Source: Desulfoluna sp.
Lineage (GTDB): Bacteria > Desulfobacterota > Desulfobacteria > Desulfobacterales > Desulfolunaceae
NCBI RefSeq assembly: GCF_030145185.1
Contig: NZ_JAQYWB010000060.1
Span: 1-35,737 of the forward strand
Length of the DNA stretch: 35,737 nucleotides
Direction of reading: 5' to 3'
This document shows positions 7,153 to 15,472 of this stretch, piece after piece. The translations under genes and the position numbers were made by a program. The notes beneath the pieces are model-generated. The model had not been told where the DNA came from and did not search any database. It saw only the letters and a list, made by a program, of their open reading frames with translations. Each line of letters starts with the position of its first letter. Positions within the stretch are counted from its first letter, which is position 1.

Positions 7153-8037
7153 TCAAAATTTTACAGTCCGCCGGTCAATCACAGCCACGGCCCGCGAAAG
7201 ACTGAAAGTAAGGATAAAATAGAGAAGGGTGACGGTAATCCAGACCTCAAAGGTAAGAAAGGTGGCGGCCATGATCTCCATGCCCTGAAAGGTGAGCTCC
7301 TGAATGGAGATGACGCTCATGATGGCCGAGTCCTTGATGGTGGAGATAAACTGACCGGCCAGGGGGGAGAGGATTTTTCGCAGGGCCTGGGGCAGGATGA
7401 CATGCCGAAAGGCCTGAAACTCTGTCAGACCTGAGGCTCGTGCCGCTTCCCACTGACCGTGGGAGACTGACACCAGCCCGCCCCGGACAATCTCGGTGAC
7501 ATAGGCCCCTTCGTAAATAGCCAGGGTCATCACCGCAGAGAAAAAAGCGTTGATCTGTGCCTCTCCGGCAAAGAAAAAGGCGACCATCACCCGGGTGGTG
7601 TCCGAACGCGTCCGGAGCCAGAGATCCATGCCCAAAAAATCGAGAAACTGGCTGCTGATAAAAAAATAGAAGAGAAAAACCAGCACCAGGGCAGGGATGT
7701 TCCGAAGGGTCTCGACGTAAAGCCAGCCGAGAAACTTTTGACCCGGTGTTCCGAAGGCCCGCATGGCACCGGTAAGCACCCCGATGAGTGAGGCCAGAAG
7801 GGTCGCCCAGAAGCTGAGCTTCACCGTGGTAAAAAACCCCGTCAGAAGAAGGTTCGGAACCCAGCCTCCCCCGTCGTTTCGTCGCAGAATATAAGAGGGA
7901 ATCGTCCCCCACTCCCATCGATAATCCAGCACCGCCCCCATCCGACAAAAAAACCACGCCAGAAAAAGGCCCACCACAAAAAGCGCCACGCCATCCACCA
8001 CGCCAACCCGATCTCTCTTGCTTCCAGGAATACTCAT
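7153..8037 (-). CDS. Polar amino acid ABC transporter permease (HisM/GltK-type)
   Basis: A 294-aa inner-membrane permease of the polar amino acid uptake (PAAT) type. Features include an N-terminal membrane segment (VVDGVALFVVGLFLAWFF), a periplasmic stretch, then the transport domain with TTVKLSFWATLLASLIGVL, VETLRNIPALVLVFLFYF, and the EAA coupling motif EAARASGLTEFQAFRHVILPQALR near residues 205-230. Family members import glutamate, arginine, cystine and similar solutes. The start at 8037 has AAAGG upstream; a GTG at 8058 is an alternative. It is the last gene of a cluster with a binding protein (8559-9356) and a second permease (9840-10646), but a 180-bp tandem repeat lies before it and no ATPase gene accompanies it. 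Confidence 0.9.
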   Translation of the reverse strand: MSIPGSKRDRVGVVDGVALFVVGLFLAWFFCRMGAVLDYRWEWGTIPSYILRRNDGGGWVPNLLLTGFFTTVKLSFWATLLASLIGVLTGAMRAFGTPGQKFLGWLYVETLRNIPALVLVFLFYFFISSQFLDFLGMDLWLRTRSDTTRVMVAFFFAGEAQINAFFSAVMTLAIYEGAYVTEIVRGGLVSVSHGQWEAARASGLTEFQAFRHVILPQALRKILSPLAGQFISTIKDSAIMSVISIQELTFQGMEIMAATFLTFEVWITVTLLYFILTFSLSRAVAVIDRRTVKF

Positions 8038-8127
8038 AACACCTTTGAAGATGACCACTGAGTGGAACGATTCGGCTGCTGAGCCTCCAGAGTGTTACCG
8101 GCTCCGGACAAGCATACGCGTTTAGAT

Positions 8128-8552
8128 GATGACACCCGAAGCGCATTCGCAAACCCGCTTTCAAGGTGGCGCCACCTTGCCGCCGGAATTATTCCGGTTA
8201 ACGTCGACGGCTGATTTGGATCCGGCTTGCCTATAGCTCATGGACGTGCACCGCACTGTGCGCCTCCGTACCCTTCAGGCGAATGCGGACGCATTTCAGA
8301 CTGGAGGGATGACACCCGCCGCGCATTCGCAAACCCGCGTTCAAGGTGGATCACCTTGCCGCCGGAATTATTCCGGTTAACGTCGACGGCTGATTTGGAT
8401 CCGGCTTGCCTATAGCTCATGGACGTGCACCGCACTGTGCGCCTCCTTACCCTTCAGGCGAATGCGGACGCATTGCAGACTGGAGGGATGACACCCGACG
8501 CGCATTCGCAAACCCGCTTTCAAGGTGGCGCCACCTTGCCGCCGGAGGCTGC
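8128..8552. repeat. 180-bp tandem repeat, about 2.4 units
   Basis: Units are 8128-8307 (180 bp), 8308-8486 (179 bp) and a partial third at 8487-8552, with few differences. Each unit contains a CAAGGTG...CACCTTG palindrome (perfect 18-bp CAAGGTGGCGCCACCTTG at 8162-8179; CAAGGTG-GAT-CACCTTG in unit 2) and, in the two full units, CCGGAAT-T-ATTCCGG followed by GTTAACGTCGACGG. The palindrome is also found inverted at 10731-10767. Repeated short ORFs inside (such as those starting at 8227 and 8406) are a by-product of the repetition and have no ribosome-binding sites. The array fills almost all of the 521 bp between the binding-protein and permease genes. Confidence 0.9.
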
Positions 8553-8558
8553 ATTGGA

Positions 8559-9356
8559 TCATTTCACCTGCCCTGCCCAGCCCCGGGTTTCGAACCAGTA
8601 ACGTTTTGTTTTGGCGAGAAAACCGTCGGCCTGTTTGACGCGAATCCAGTTGTTGAAATAATTGAGCGCATCGTGATCGCCTTTTCGCACCGCAAGCCCG
8701 ATGGGCTCTCGGGTAAAGGACTCGCCTAAAGGAGCCACGAGCTTATTGGGATACTTCAGGGCCTGAAAACGGGGCAGAGGGGCCGAGGCCACCACGGCAT
8801 GAACGCGACCGAGATACAGCTCCTGAAGGGCCTGGCTTTCGTTTTCAAAAAGTTTAAAGGTGGCGTTGGGCATGTGTCTCTTGGCGGCCATCTCAGCGGT
8901 GGTGCCGAGACGCACGGCGATGGTCACGCTCTTGGTATTAAAATCGTCAACGGTGGCGAGCCCGTCGGCCTTTTTACGGTGGGCCACGATCGACATGCCC
9001 GTAAAGTCATAGGGTTCCGAAAAATTCACCTTGAGATTTCGGGTTGGGGTGATGCCCATGCCACCGATAATGACGTCAAATTTGCCGGTCAGCAGGGCCG
9101 GGATGATACCGGACCAGTTGGTGGGAACAAACTCTGCCTTGACGCCCATGTCTTTGGCCAGCTCGCGTGCCACATCGATTTCAAACCCGATGAGTTCGCC
9201 GGTCTTGTCCCGCATGGCCCAGGGGACGAAGGTGGACATCCCCACACGAATCACCCCCTTTTTCTGAATCGACTCAATCACACTCTCCTGCGCCCAGAGT
9301 TGCCCGCTGCACGCAAGCACCAGAACCATCACCCAACACGTCAGCCATCGCTTCAT
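8559..9356 (-). CDS. Polar amino acid ABC transporter substrate-binding protein
   Basis: A 265-aa periplasmic binding protein of the SBP_bac_3 family. It starts with a signal peptide (MKRWLTCWVMVLVLACSGQLWA, cleavage after about residue 22). Family landmarks follow: KGVIRVGMSTFVPWAMRDKTGELIGFEIDVARELA, ALLTGKFDVIIGGMGITPTR, and ADGFLAKTKRYWF near the C-terminus. An Arg in the TPTRNLKVNFSEPY region and the acidic GFEIDVA motif suit an amino acid ligand; the specific ligand is not evident. The start at 9356 is chosen because GGAG sits seven bases upstream and the signal peptide begins there, although the frame extends to 9440. It lies between two permeases; upstream is a MITE copy, downstream the tandem repeat. 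Confidence 0.92.
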   Translation of the reverse strand: MKRWLTCWVMVLVLACSGQLWAQESVIESIQKKGVIRVGMSTFVPWAMRDKTGELIGFEIDVARELAKDMGVKAEFVPTNWSGIIPALLTGKFDVIIGGMGITPTRNLKVNFSEPYDFTGMSIVAHRKKADGLATVDDFNTKSVTIAVRLGTTAEMAAKRHMPNATFKLFENESQALQELYLGRVHAVVASAPLPRFQALKYPNKLVAPLGESFTREPIGLAVRKGDHDALNYFNNWIRVKQADGFLAKTKRYWFETRGWAGQVK

Positions 9357-9407
9357 ATTCGTCTCCATTAATTGAAGGTTCATTGATAAAAGGGAAGTAT
9401 TCAGCTT

Positions 9408-9434
9408 ACGCCTCTGGCGGCCCTGCCGGGCCAA
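9408..9434. repeat. REP-like palindrome, short variant
   Basis: GCCTCTGGCGGCCCTGCCGGG closely matches the sequence at 18978-18998 (GCCTCCGGCGGCCCTGCCGG). It can form a CTGGC/GCCGG-type hairpin and lies upstream of the binding-protein gene in non-coding DNA. Confidence 0.5.
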
Positions 9435-9580
9435 GCCCATGAAAAAGTAGACAAACAGGTTTTTATGAGTAAACCCGATAAATTCATGTTTGCCATAGGC
9501 GAAAAACAGGCATTGATTATCGTTTCGGCCATTCAGAAGCCAAAAACCAGAGCGAGACGACTCCTCAGCAAATTGCCTAT

Positions 9581-9825
9581 CCCGGATATTTCATGAAAAA
9601 ACAATCAGGACTAAGGAATAATCCGTAATTACAGTTCTTTGCGGTAATATTTTCAGTCGTTTCAAAAATGCAAAATGTAATCCACGGTATTCTGTTTGAT
9701 TTTCTCACCCTTCGGGCGAGCCAGGTGCACTCATCTGCCGCGTTATTAGAGCTTTGAGGTAAACCACTACATCTTCAGCTCTGATGCCTTGCATATGAGC
9801 GCACCCAACTCGTGAAATATCCGGG
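9581..9825 (-). repeat. MITE-like element, complete copy (inverted orientation)
   Basis: A complete 245-bp element bounded by CCCGGATATTTCATGA at the left and TCGTGAAATATCCGGG at the right, a 16-bp terminal inverted repeat with one mismatch. The flanks are CTAT on both sides, consistent with a TA (or CTAT) target duplication. It is about 95% identical by eye to copy 1 in inverse orientation. It encodes no protein. It separates the second permease gene from the binding-protein gene and lies 12-15 bp after the permease stop codon. Confidence 0.9.
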
Positions 9826-9839
9826 CTATGGCCGTTGGC

Positions 9840-10646
9840 CTACCCCCGCAAGGCAACTCGCCGCTCCCATCGCGCGATACAGGCAGAAAGGGTCGCTGTC
9901 AAAATCAGGTAACAAAAAGCCACGGTAAACCAGATTTCAAAGGTCAAAAAGGTCTCTGCCACAATACTCTGGGCCTGCATGGTGAGATCAAAAATTGAGA
10001 TGGTACTCACCAGGGCCGAGTCCTTGATGAGAGACACGCCCTGCCCGGCCAGCATGGGAAGCATCTGTCTCAGGGCCTGGGGAAAAATCACCTCACGAAA
10101 GGTGCCCCAGGATTTCATGCCAAGACTGAAGGAGGCTTCCCATTGGCCTTTGTCCACCGCCAAAATTCCGGAGCGAATAATCTCCGAGGCGTAGGCCCCC
10201 TCAAAAAGGGAAAGGGCGATAACCGCCGAGGAAAAAGCAGAGAGGCCCATCACCGGCGAGACAACAAAATAGATAACAAAAAGCTGGATCAGCAAAGGGG
10301 TGTTGCGGATCGCCTCCACATACCCCACCACCAGGGCATGTAAAACAGGCGATGAAGAGAAGCGCATCATCGCCGTTGAAAATCCGATCGCGATCGTCAA
10401 CACAAGGCTGAGCCCGGATATTTTCAAGGTCACCAGCATCCCCTTCAAGAGCAGGCCTGCCTGAAGGCCCTGATCCGTTACGGTCACAAGGTAGGGCCAG
10501 ACCCGGTACCACTGCCAGTTGTAGGTCACATTGCGATATCCGAAGACAAAAAGGGCAAAAAGACACAGGATGAAGAGCGCCGTCCTGCCATAAATTTTTG
10601 TCCAGCGTTTCCATATTTTCACGGTATGTCCGTCTCTTAAACGCAT
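9840..10646 (-). CDS. Polar amino acid ABC transporter permease (second subunit)
   Basis: A 268-aa inner-membrane permease of the same PAAT family as the 7153-8037 protein. It shows LKGMLVTLKISGLSLVLTIAIGF, VEAIRNTPLLIQLFVIYFV, and the EAA-type coupling loop EASFSLGMKSWGTFREVIFPQALRQ. The two permeases probably form a heterodimer around the shared binding protein. The start is uncertain: ATG at 10646 is used, but no good ribosome-binding site is visible, and a GTG 24 bases further in or an ATG at 10691 are alternatives. It is the first gene of the cluster on this strand. A MITE sits just after its stop codon. Confidence 0.87.
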   Translation of the reverse strand: MRLRDGHTVKIWKRWTKIYGRTALFILCLFALFVFGYRNVTYNWQWYRVWPYLVTVTDQGLQAGLLLKGMLVTLKISGLSLVLTIAIGFSTAMMRFSSSPVLHALVVGYVEAIRNTPLLIQLFVIYFVVSPVMGLSAFSSAVIALSLFEGAYASEIIRSGILAVDKGQWEASFSLGMKSWGTFREVIFPQALRQMLPMLAGQGVSLIKDSALVSTISIFDLTMQAQSIVAETFLTFEIWFTVAFCYLILTATLSACIARWERRVALRG

Positions 10647-11129
10647 TTCGTTCAGGTAAGGGGGGCCTCTGTGATGACCATTCAGGCCCAAAAAAATGCT
10701 TTCACAGGGTAAAGACTAAGGAGGAATAAAGGCCTCCGGCGGCAAGGTGAGCCACCTTGAAAGCAGGTTACCGCTGGGCTTTGCCCCTCGTTCCTCGGGT
10801 CAAATCCCAACGGAATTCTGGTGAGTCAATGTATGATTATTTATTTCCAGTCGCCTTATTCCAGGCTGAAAGGCATCTGCATTTGCGTGAAGGGTGGGGG
10901 CCTGCCGAAGGGCACAAACCCACGAGCTAAATCATGTTCTCTTCTTTTAACACGTTGAGGCATTGTATAGAAAATACCCGTTAAAAACAACACCCTTCAA
11001 TTGACATCTGCGGCGGAGGAGGTTAGCTTCATTTTCCCGATACCGCCCGCCAGAGGATCTCTTTGCTCACAGCAACGTGCCCCCTTCCGGCACACGGTTC
11101 GCCACGATCACTTGTCACCGAGAGCTATC
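10647..11129. other. Divergent intergenic region with one REP-like element
   Basis: The region between the divergent permease and PAS-LuxR genes has no credible gene. It holds the REP-like element at 10731-10767. A sequence GGGTCAAATCCC near 10799 superficially resembles a tRNA T-arm but lacks the rest. I see no strong promoter match for either gene, though both must start transcription here. Confidence 0.5.
10731..10767. repeat. REP-like palindrome
   Basis: GGCCTCCGGCGGCAAGGTGA followed by GCCACCTTGAAAGCAGGTT is the inverse complement of the palindromic part of the 180-bp repeat unit (AACCCGCTTTCAAGGTGG... GCCGCCGGAGG). It forms the hairpin CAAGGTG-AGC-CACCTTG. It shows that the palindrome is dispersed independently of the tandem array. 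Confidence 0.65.
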
Positions 11130-12404
11130 ATGCCAGACAACGAAACGAAAATTCAGGAACTCACCCGACGCATCCACGAACTGGTGCTCAATGATCGATT
11201 TATGGGCCTGCTCGAAAAAGCATTGGACGCGGTCTACGTCATCGATTTTCTGGGCAACTTCATCGACGCCAACGACACCGCCCTGGTGATGCTGGGATAC
11301 GATCGTGAGGAGCTGCCCACCCTCAACTTCTTCGACCTGATCCGGGAAGACCAGAAAACCCATGCCATCGGCATCCTCGCGAACCCGAAAAAACGCACCG
11401 GTTTTACCGAGGCTCTGGAATTTCACGTTCGGCGCAAGGACGGTTCCCATATCTGGATCTCCACCCGTGCCCGGCTGATCAAGGAAGATGACGTCCCCGT
11501 CAGGCTCCATGGCATTGCTGTGGACATCACCGATCAAAAAAACCGGGAAGAGGAGCTGAAAAACCGGGAAGAGACCCTGATCATGGCCCTGGAAGGCGCC
11601 GAGCTCGGAGTGTGGTACTGGCGAGTTGACGAAAAAGTGGTCACCCTGGAGCGTAGCTGGGGCAAACGATTCGGTGTCGAAAGCGGGGAGTCCATGCCCC
11701 AGAGTGAATTCCTGGCACGGCTTCACCCGTCGGAGCGGCCCCTTGTCTCCGGAGCGTTTACCCTTCACCTGAAAGGGGAGACCGACGCCGTCCACGTCCG
11801 CCACCGCCTGAAAGGACGGGACGGCACCTGGCTCTGGATGAGCACCCGCGGTAAGGCCGTAGAAAAAAACACCGACGGCCATGTGCTCACCATCGCCGGG
11901 ACCTTCCTGGACGTCACCCGCCAGGTGCGCATGGAAAAAGCCCTGGAGCGCCGAAAAGCCGAAGTGGAAGAGAAGGTGAGCCGCCTTGAGGAGAGCCAGG
12001 CCGCCCTGCGTGCCCTCCTCACCCAGCGGGAGAAGGACCGGGAAGAGTTGGGAGAAAACATGACCGCCACCTTAAGGCACCTCGTGCTGCCTTCCCTTGA
12101 AAAAATATCGGAGCAGACCCTGAGCCCGATTCAGGAAAAGCATCTCGAGACGGCTGTGCAGAGCCTGTCAGAGATCATCTCCCCTTTTTCACGCCGCCTC
12201 GCCTCCCCCTTTATTAACCTCACCCCCATGGAACTGAAAGTGGCTGAATTCATCCGCCAGGGGCTCACCTCCAAAGAGATGGCCGCCATGCTCCACCTCT
12301 CCAAAGGGACCATCGACTTCCACCGCAACAACATCCGAAAAAAACTGGGCCTCAACAACAGCGGCGCCAACCTGCGTACCCAGCTCCTCTCCCTGACCCG
12401 GTGA
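11130..12404 (+). CDS. PAS-PAS-LuxR type transcriptional regulator
   Basis: A 424-aa cytosolic regulator. The first PAS domain spans about residues 20-150 (ALDAVYVIDFLGNFIDANDTALVMLGYDREEL, ending VAVDITDQKNREEEL-like). The second PAS/PAC spans about 155-275 and ends AGTFLDVTRQVRMEKAL. A coiled coil (about 275-315) rich in Glu/Lys/Arg follows, and then a C-terminal LuxR-type helix-turn-helix (about 355-415: LTPMELKVAEFIRQGLTSKEMAAMLHLSKGTIDFHRNNIRKKLGL). There is no kinase or receiver domain, so signal sensing is probably direct through the PAS domains. The frame is open back to a TTG at 11001; the ATG at 11130 is preferred as the domain start. It is the only regulator immediately upstream of the FadL-type porin gene, so fatty-acid or hydrophobic-substrate control is a guess. 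Confidence 0.85.
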   Translation: MPDNETKIQELTRRIHELVLNDRFMGLLEKALDAVYVIDFLGNFIDANDTALVMLGYDREELPTLNFFDLIREDQKTHAIGILANPKKRTGFTEALEFHVRRKDGSHIWISTRARLIKEDDVPVRLHGIAVDITDQKNREEELKNREETLIMALEGAELGVWYWRVDEKVVTLERSWGKRFGVESGESMPQSEFLARLHPSERPLVSGAFTLHLKGETDAVHVRHRLKGRDGTWLWMSTRGKAVEKNTDGHVLTIAGTFLDVTRQVRMEKALERRKAEVEEKVSRLEESQAALRALLTQREKDREELGENMTATLRHLVLPSLEKISEQTLSPIQEKHLETAVQSLSEIISPFSRRLASPFINLTPMELKVAEFIRQGLTSKEMAAMLHLSKGTIDFHRNNIRKKLGLNNSGANLRTQLLSLTR

Positions 12405-12528
12405 TGAAAAAACGGGGTAACTCATCAGCTCATGCCACCAAATCGTCACACACCGATACGGCAGGGTCGATGAAGAAGGAAACCGTATAAAGGGTCTGTC
12501 CTTTGGCAACCGTGTCGATGCGAAATGC

Positions 12529-12646
12529 AGGGTGCGCCGTGCGGACCGCTTAACGTCCGACAAACCTGCAACGCCACATTTTGTGATAAATGTTGAGACG
12601 GGGCCGGCGGTTTGCGTGACGTTGAACGGTGCGGGAGCCGCACCCT
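12529..12646. repeat. Inverted repeat pair, REP/BIME-like
   Basis: The arm AGGGTGCGCCGTGCGGACCG (from 12529, continuing to CTTAACGTC) is matched by the inverse complement of the arm ending GGAGCCGCACCCT at 12646. The two are about three quarters identical over 29 bases and separated by some 60 bases. The AGGGTGCG...GCACCG layout is typical of dispersed bacterial REP pairs. Confidence 0.55.
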
Positions 12647-12730
12647 ACGGGCTGAAACGCTTTTGCGAAACTTTTTTCAAAAAGAGACCCGCCAGAGACA
12701 GGATGAAGCTGAATGGTTACATTCTGTTTT

Positions 12731-12793
12731 CTATCCCCTATCCCCTACTCCCTATCCCCTACTCCCTACTCCCTATTCACTATTCACTATTCA
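12731..12793 (+). repeat. Heptamer minisatellite, nine units
   Basis: Nine head-to-tail 7-bp units run without a gap: CTATCCC twice, then CTACTCC, CTATCCC, CTACTCC twice, and CTATTCA three times. It lies about 270 bp upstream of the FadL-type porin start codon. Copy number could vary by slippage. Confidence 0.9.
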
Positions 12794-13063
12794 AAAACCC
12801 CGTTCACACATCAAAAACAGTGCATCACAACAATGATGAGTCAACAGATCTAAATCAACGGGTAAACCATGAAATGCCCATTCTAAAATATAAGTTTTAC
12901 CCCTATATTCACCCCGTATTCTTTCCATATTGCCTTTCGATGAGACTCTGACATGATTTGTGAGCTATTCAGGTGCCCCGTCAAAACGTCGGCATCCACA
13001 AAAAGGAGAAAAACACGCCGGAAAAACCGGCTCAGGCAATCATCATCAGCACGTCGAGGCCCC

Positions 13064-14314
13064 ATGAAACGAACCCTGTCCCTTCTTACCGCACTGCTTA
13101 CCCTCTCTTCCGTGACACTGGCCCAGGCCGGCATGGTCGACACTTACGGCATCGGCTCCCGGGCCACGGCCATGGGCAGCGCTGTCAGCGCATCCCCCTC
13201 GCCGGTCTTTGCTCCCTATCACAACCCGGCCGGTCTTTCCCGGGCTGAGGCCCCTGCCCTGGCCGCGGGGGTGCTCACCACCACACCCGACATTGAGGTC
13301 ACGGACTACACCGTCCCCCAGATCTGCGATGGCGCAAATTTCAGCGACACCACCGGTACCCTCATCATCCCCCACCTCGGTTTTGCCATGCCCGTCAGCG
13401 AAAAATTCTCCGCCGGCATCGCCCTCTATGCCCCCTGGGGGATGCATGTCAATTGGGATAAGAACCCGGCTGTAAACCCCGGCGCTTTCAACAACTACGA
13501 AGCTTATTACCAGAGGGTGGCCATCACCCCCGCCCTGGCTTACAAAATAAATAATAAACTTTCCGTGGGGGCCGGGGTCTCATTCGGACGGTCCGAGACC
13601 GGCGCGGAATTCATTCATGCCAGTCATAAAGTCCCCTTTGAGGCCAAGCTCGTCGACGACTTCAATATCTCGTACAACCTCGGCACCCTCTACCAGGCCA
13701 CGGACCGCCTCTCCTTCGGTCTGACCTATCGCAGCCGAACCCAGGTCGATTTGGAAGGCGACCTCAAGGTAAACGGCTCAAAAAAAGCCAACGTCAGTCT
13801 GGACTACGATCACCCCGAACAGGTCCAGGGAGGTATCGCCTATCGGTTGGGAGACCAAAAAAATCTTCTGGTGGAGGCCGACGCCATCTGGACACGATGG
13901 GGCATCAACAAAGAGCAGGTCGAAATCCTGACGCCCGACACCTTTGGTACCAGCCCCCTCATCGTCCCCCGCCACTGGGAAAACACCACCAAGTACAGCC
14001 TCGGCATGGAGTGGACCATCAACCCCACCGTCACCCTGCGCGGCGGGTACCTCTGGGACCCCACCCCCGTCCCCGATGAAAGCCTCGACTTTATCTGGCC
14101 CGACGGTGACAAGCACACCCTCTCCCTGGGCGCCGGGTTCACGGTCGGATCCTTCACCCTGGACATCGCAGCCAGCTACGCCAACATTCCTGGCAAGCGC
14201 CACATCGACGGGGAGAGCGAAGCCCTGAACAAAAGCTACGGAGAAAGGCCGGTCAGCCTTATGGCCGATGGCACCATCCTCAACATAGGCACCACCCTCA
14301 CCTACGCATTCTAA
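13064..14314 (+). CDS. FadL/OmpP1/TodX family outer membrane transport protein
   Basis: A 416-aa outer-membrane beta-barrel of the FadL family, which passes long-chain fatty acids and other hydrophobic compounds. A signal peptide (MKRTLSLLTALLTLSSVTLAQA) is followed by the family N-terminus GMVDTYGIGSRATAMGSAVSA and PVFAPYHNPAGLS, equivalent to the FadL hatch with its NPAGL motif. Alternating beta-strand patterns continue to the C-terminal aromatic residue (LTYAF). The start at 13064 is chosen for the signal peptide and GAGG upstream, although the frame opens at 12953. The stop codon TAA coincides with the TA flank of a MITE copy. It is probably functionally linked to the acyl-CoA synthetase at 17116, but is not in its operon. 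Confidence 0.9.
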   Translation: MKRTLSLLTALLTLSSVTLAQAGMVDTYGIGSRATAMGSAVSASPSPVFAPYHNPAGLSRAEAPALAAGVLTTTPDIEVTDYTVPQICDGANFSDTTGTLIIPHLGFAMPVSEKFSAGIALYAPWGMHVNWDKNPAVNPGAFNNYEAYYQRVAITPALAYKINNKLSVGAGVSFGRSETGAEFIHASHKVPFEAKLVDDFNISYNLGTLYQATDRLSFGLTYRSRTQVDLEGDLKVNGSKKANVSLDYDHPEQVQGGIAYRLGDQKNLLVEADAIWTRWGINKEQVEILTPDTFGTSPLIVPRHWENTTKYSLGMEWTINPTVTLRGGYLWDPTPVPDESLDFIWPDGDKHTLSLGAGFTVGSFTLDIAASYANIPGKRHIDGESEALNKSYGERPVSLMADGTILNIGTTLTYAF

Positions 14315-14559
14315 CCCGGATATTTCATGAGAAACCGCAACACATAAGGGAATGAGGCTTTATTACAGACTGTTGTGGCGATAAAATAAGGTGTTCGAAA
14401 AATACAAAATATCATTTTCGATGGTCTCTTCGATTTTCTCACCCTTCGGGCGAGCCGAGTGCACCCATCTTCTGCGTTATCAGTGCATTGAGATAAACCA
14501 CTACATCGACAACTCTGATGCCTTGAATATGGAAGCACTCGACTCGTGAAATATCCGGG
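14315..14559 (-). repeat. MITE-like element, complete diverged copy (inverted orientation)
   Basis: A 245-bp element with CCCGGATATTTCATGA at the left and TCGTGAAATATCCGGG at the right, the same length as the 9581 copy. The termini and the CTCACCCTTCGGGCGAG block are conserved, but the interior is much more diverged (roughly 70% by eye), so it represents an older subfamily. The left TA (14312-14313) belongs to the stop codon of the porin gene. The right flank is A-TA-G. Confidence 0.88.
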
Positions 14560-14753
14560 ATAGCCACACACCGAGGCAAGGTGTGGCCCATAAAAAACAG
14601 ATGACGGCCACGCCTTGCACCCTCTGACACGCACCAAGAAACCAGACGCATCATCCTCCCTGATTTCCAGTGTGGCAGAAGAATCAAACAAAGAACGGGG
14701 ACCCCATCCCCCCGAAGCTTCTTTAATCTTCTGCAATCCCTCTGACATTTCCC

Positions 14754-14781
14754 TTGACAGGTACAGAGTTTGCGGGATACT
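14754..14781 (+). promoter_or_regulatory. Possible sigma-70 promoter of the MarR gene
   Basis: TTGACA (14754-14759) with a 16-bp spacer to GATACT (14776-14781). The -35 is perfect; the -10 is moderate. It lies about 160 bp before the MarR start codon, leaving a long leader with no recognised structure. Confidence 0.4.
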
Positions 14782-14939
14782 TTGCGCACAAATTAATCTT
14801 GGGACTCTTCCGAAAGCCAAAAGATAACCTTTCCATACCTCCGACACAAAACTGCTTCGCTGCATGAACCAGAATATCCGTCGCCTTGGGTGTGCACCGG
14901 CTTTGGCGAGTTCATCACACCTGACCAACGGAAACCCAC

Positions 14940-15350
14940 ATGACATACAACGAATGCATCGTCTTTCTTCTGGCAAAAGCCAACCAAAAGGCGCAGAAAA
15001 ACCTGAAAAAACGCATGAAAGCGTTTGGCCTTACCACGGTTCAGGGACTGGTCCTCGGAGCCATTTATGAAAACAACGGCCTGACCGCCAGCGAAATAGG
15101 CCAACGATTGGTTCTGGATAACGCCACCGTCTCAGGCGTTCTCGATCGTTTGATCGACGGGGGCTGGATCACCAAGAAAAGCGACGAAAATGACCGCCGT
15201 GTCCAGCGTATCCTCCTGACGGATCAGGCAAATGCCAGCATCGTCAACAACCTCATTTCGGTCCGGGCTGACGCCAATGAAGAGACCATGAATAATTTGA
15301 GCCTTGAAGAACGAGTGCTGCTGAAGCGACTCCTCAGAGATCTTTCGTGA
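14940..15350 (+). CDS. MarR family transcriptional regulator
   Basis: A 136-aa winged-helix regulator. The DNA-binding domain is seen at about residues 45-100: LTASEIGQRLVLDNATVSGVLDRLIDGGWI, then the wing DENDRRVQRILLT with the usual D-x-R-R. Flanking helices (LLAKANQKAQKNLKKRM and the C-terminal LSLEERVLLKRLLRDL) form the expected dimer interface. MarR proteins usually repress nearby genes and respond to small aromatic ligands or oxidants. No convincing palindromic operator was found next to it. It is monocistronic, followed by a bidirectional terminator. Its target is unknown; the DsrE-family gene is convergent, not co-transcribed. Confidence 0.9.
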   Translation: MTYNECIVFLLAKANQKAQKNLKKRMKAFGLTTVQGLVLGAIYENNGLTASEIGQRLVLDNATVSGVLDRLIDGGWITKKSDENDRRVQRILLTDQANASIVNNLISVRADANEETMNNLSLEERVLLKRLLRDLS

Positions 15351-15406
15351 TTACTTTGTGTGCATACGATCTTTAAGCACAATGATCCCTATTGAGGCCC
15401 TATGAC

Positions 15407-15442
15407 AAAAGCCCTGCGCCGTTTCCGGCCCAGGGCTTTTTA
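15407..15442. terminator. Bidirectional intrinsic terminator
   Basis: AAAAGCCCTG (15407-15416) pairs with CAGGGCTTTT (15431-15440), with an extra inner stem GCCG/CGGC in the loop. T residues follow on both strands. It serves both the MarR gene and the convergent DsrE-family gene. Confidence 0.88.
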
Positions 15443-15472
15443 TTCGTGCGCATATTTTTAAACAAAGGGGTG

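Larger units (their letters stand above)
12405..13063. other. Intergenic region with inverted repeat pair and heptamer array
   Basis: This 659-bp gap has no credible gene; an ORF at 12532-12951 has compositionally odd protein (PYPLLPIPYSLLP) that comes from the heptamer array. It contains the inverted repeat pair at 12529-12646 and the 7-bp repeat array at 12731-12793. An AT-rich stretch follows (about 12880-12940) that may carry the promoter of the porin gene. Confidence 0.6.

Noticed and set aside
8128-8552. CRISPR array
   Set aside because: Units are 180 bp and contiguous with no unique spacers; it is a tandem duplication.
8227-8729. Two similar ORFs starting MPIAHGRAPHCAPP
   Set aside because: They arise from the 180-bp tandem repeat; no ribosome-binding site or family match, and they are antisense to the operon.
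10790-10830. tRNA-like T-arm (GGGTCAAATCCC)
   Set aside because: No acceptor, D or anticodon arms can be built around it.
12532-12951. ORF with PYPLLPIPYSLLP repeats
   Set aside because: The repeats are a translation of the heptamer minisatellite; no start signal or homology.
14563-14590. Terminator of the porin gene displaced by the MITE (GCCACAC...GTGTGGC)
   Set aside because: A hairpin is possible, but no T tract follows on the plus strand; too weak to call.
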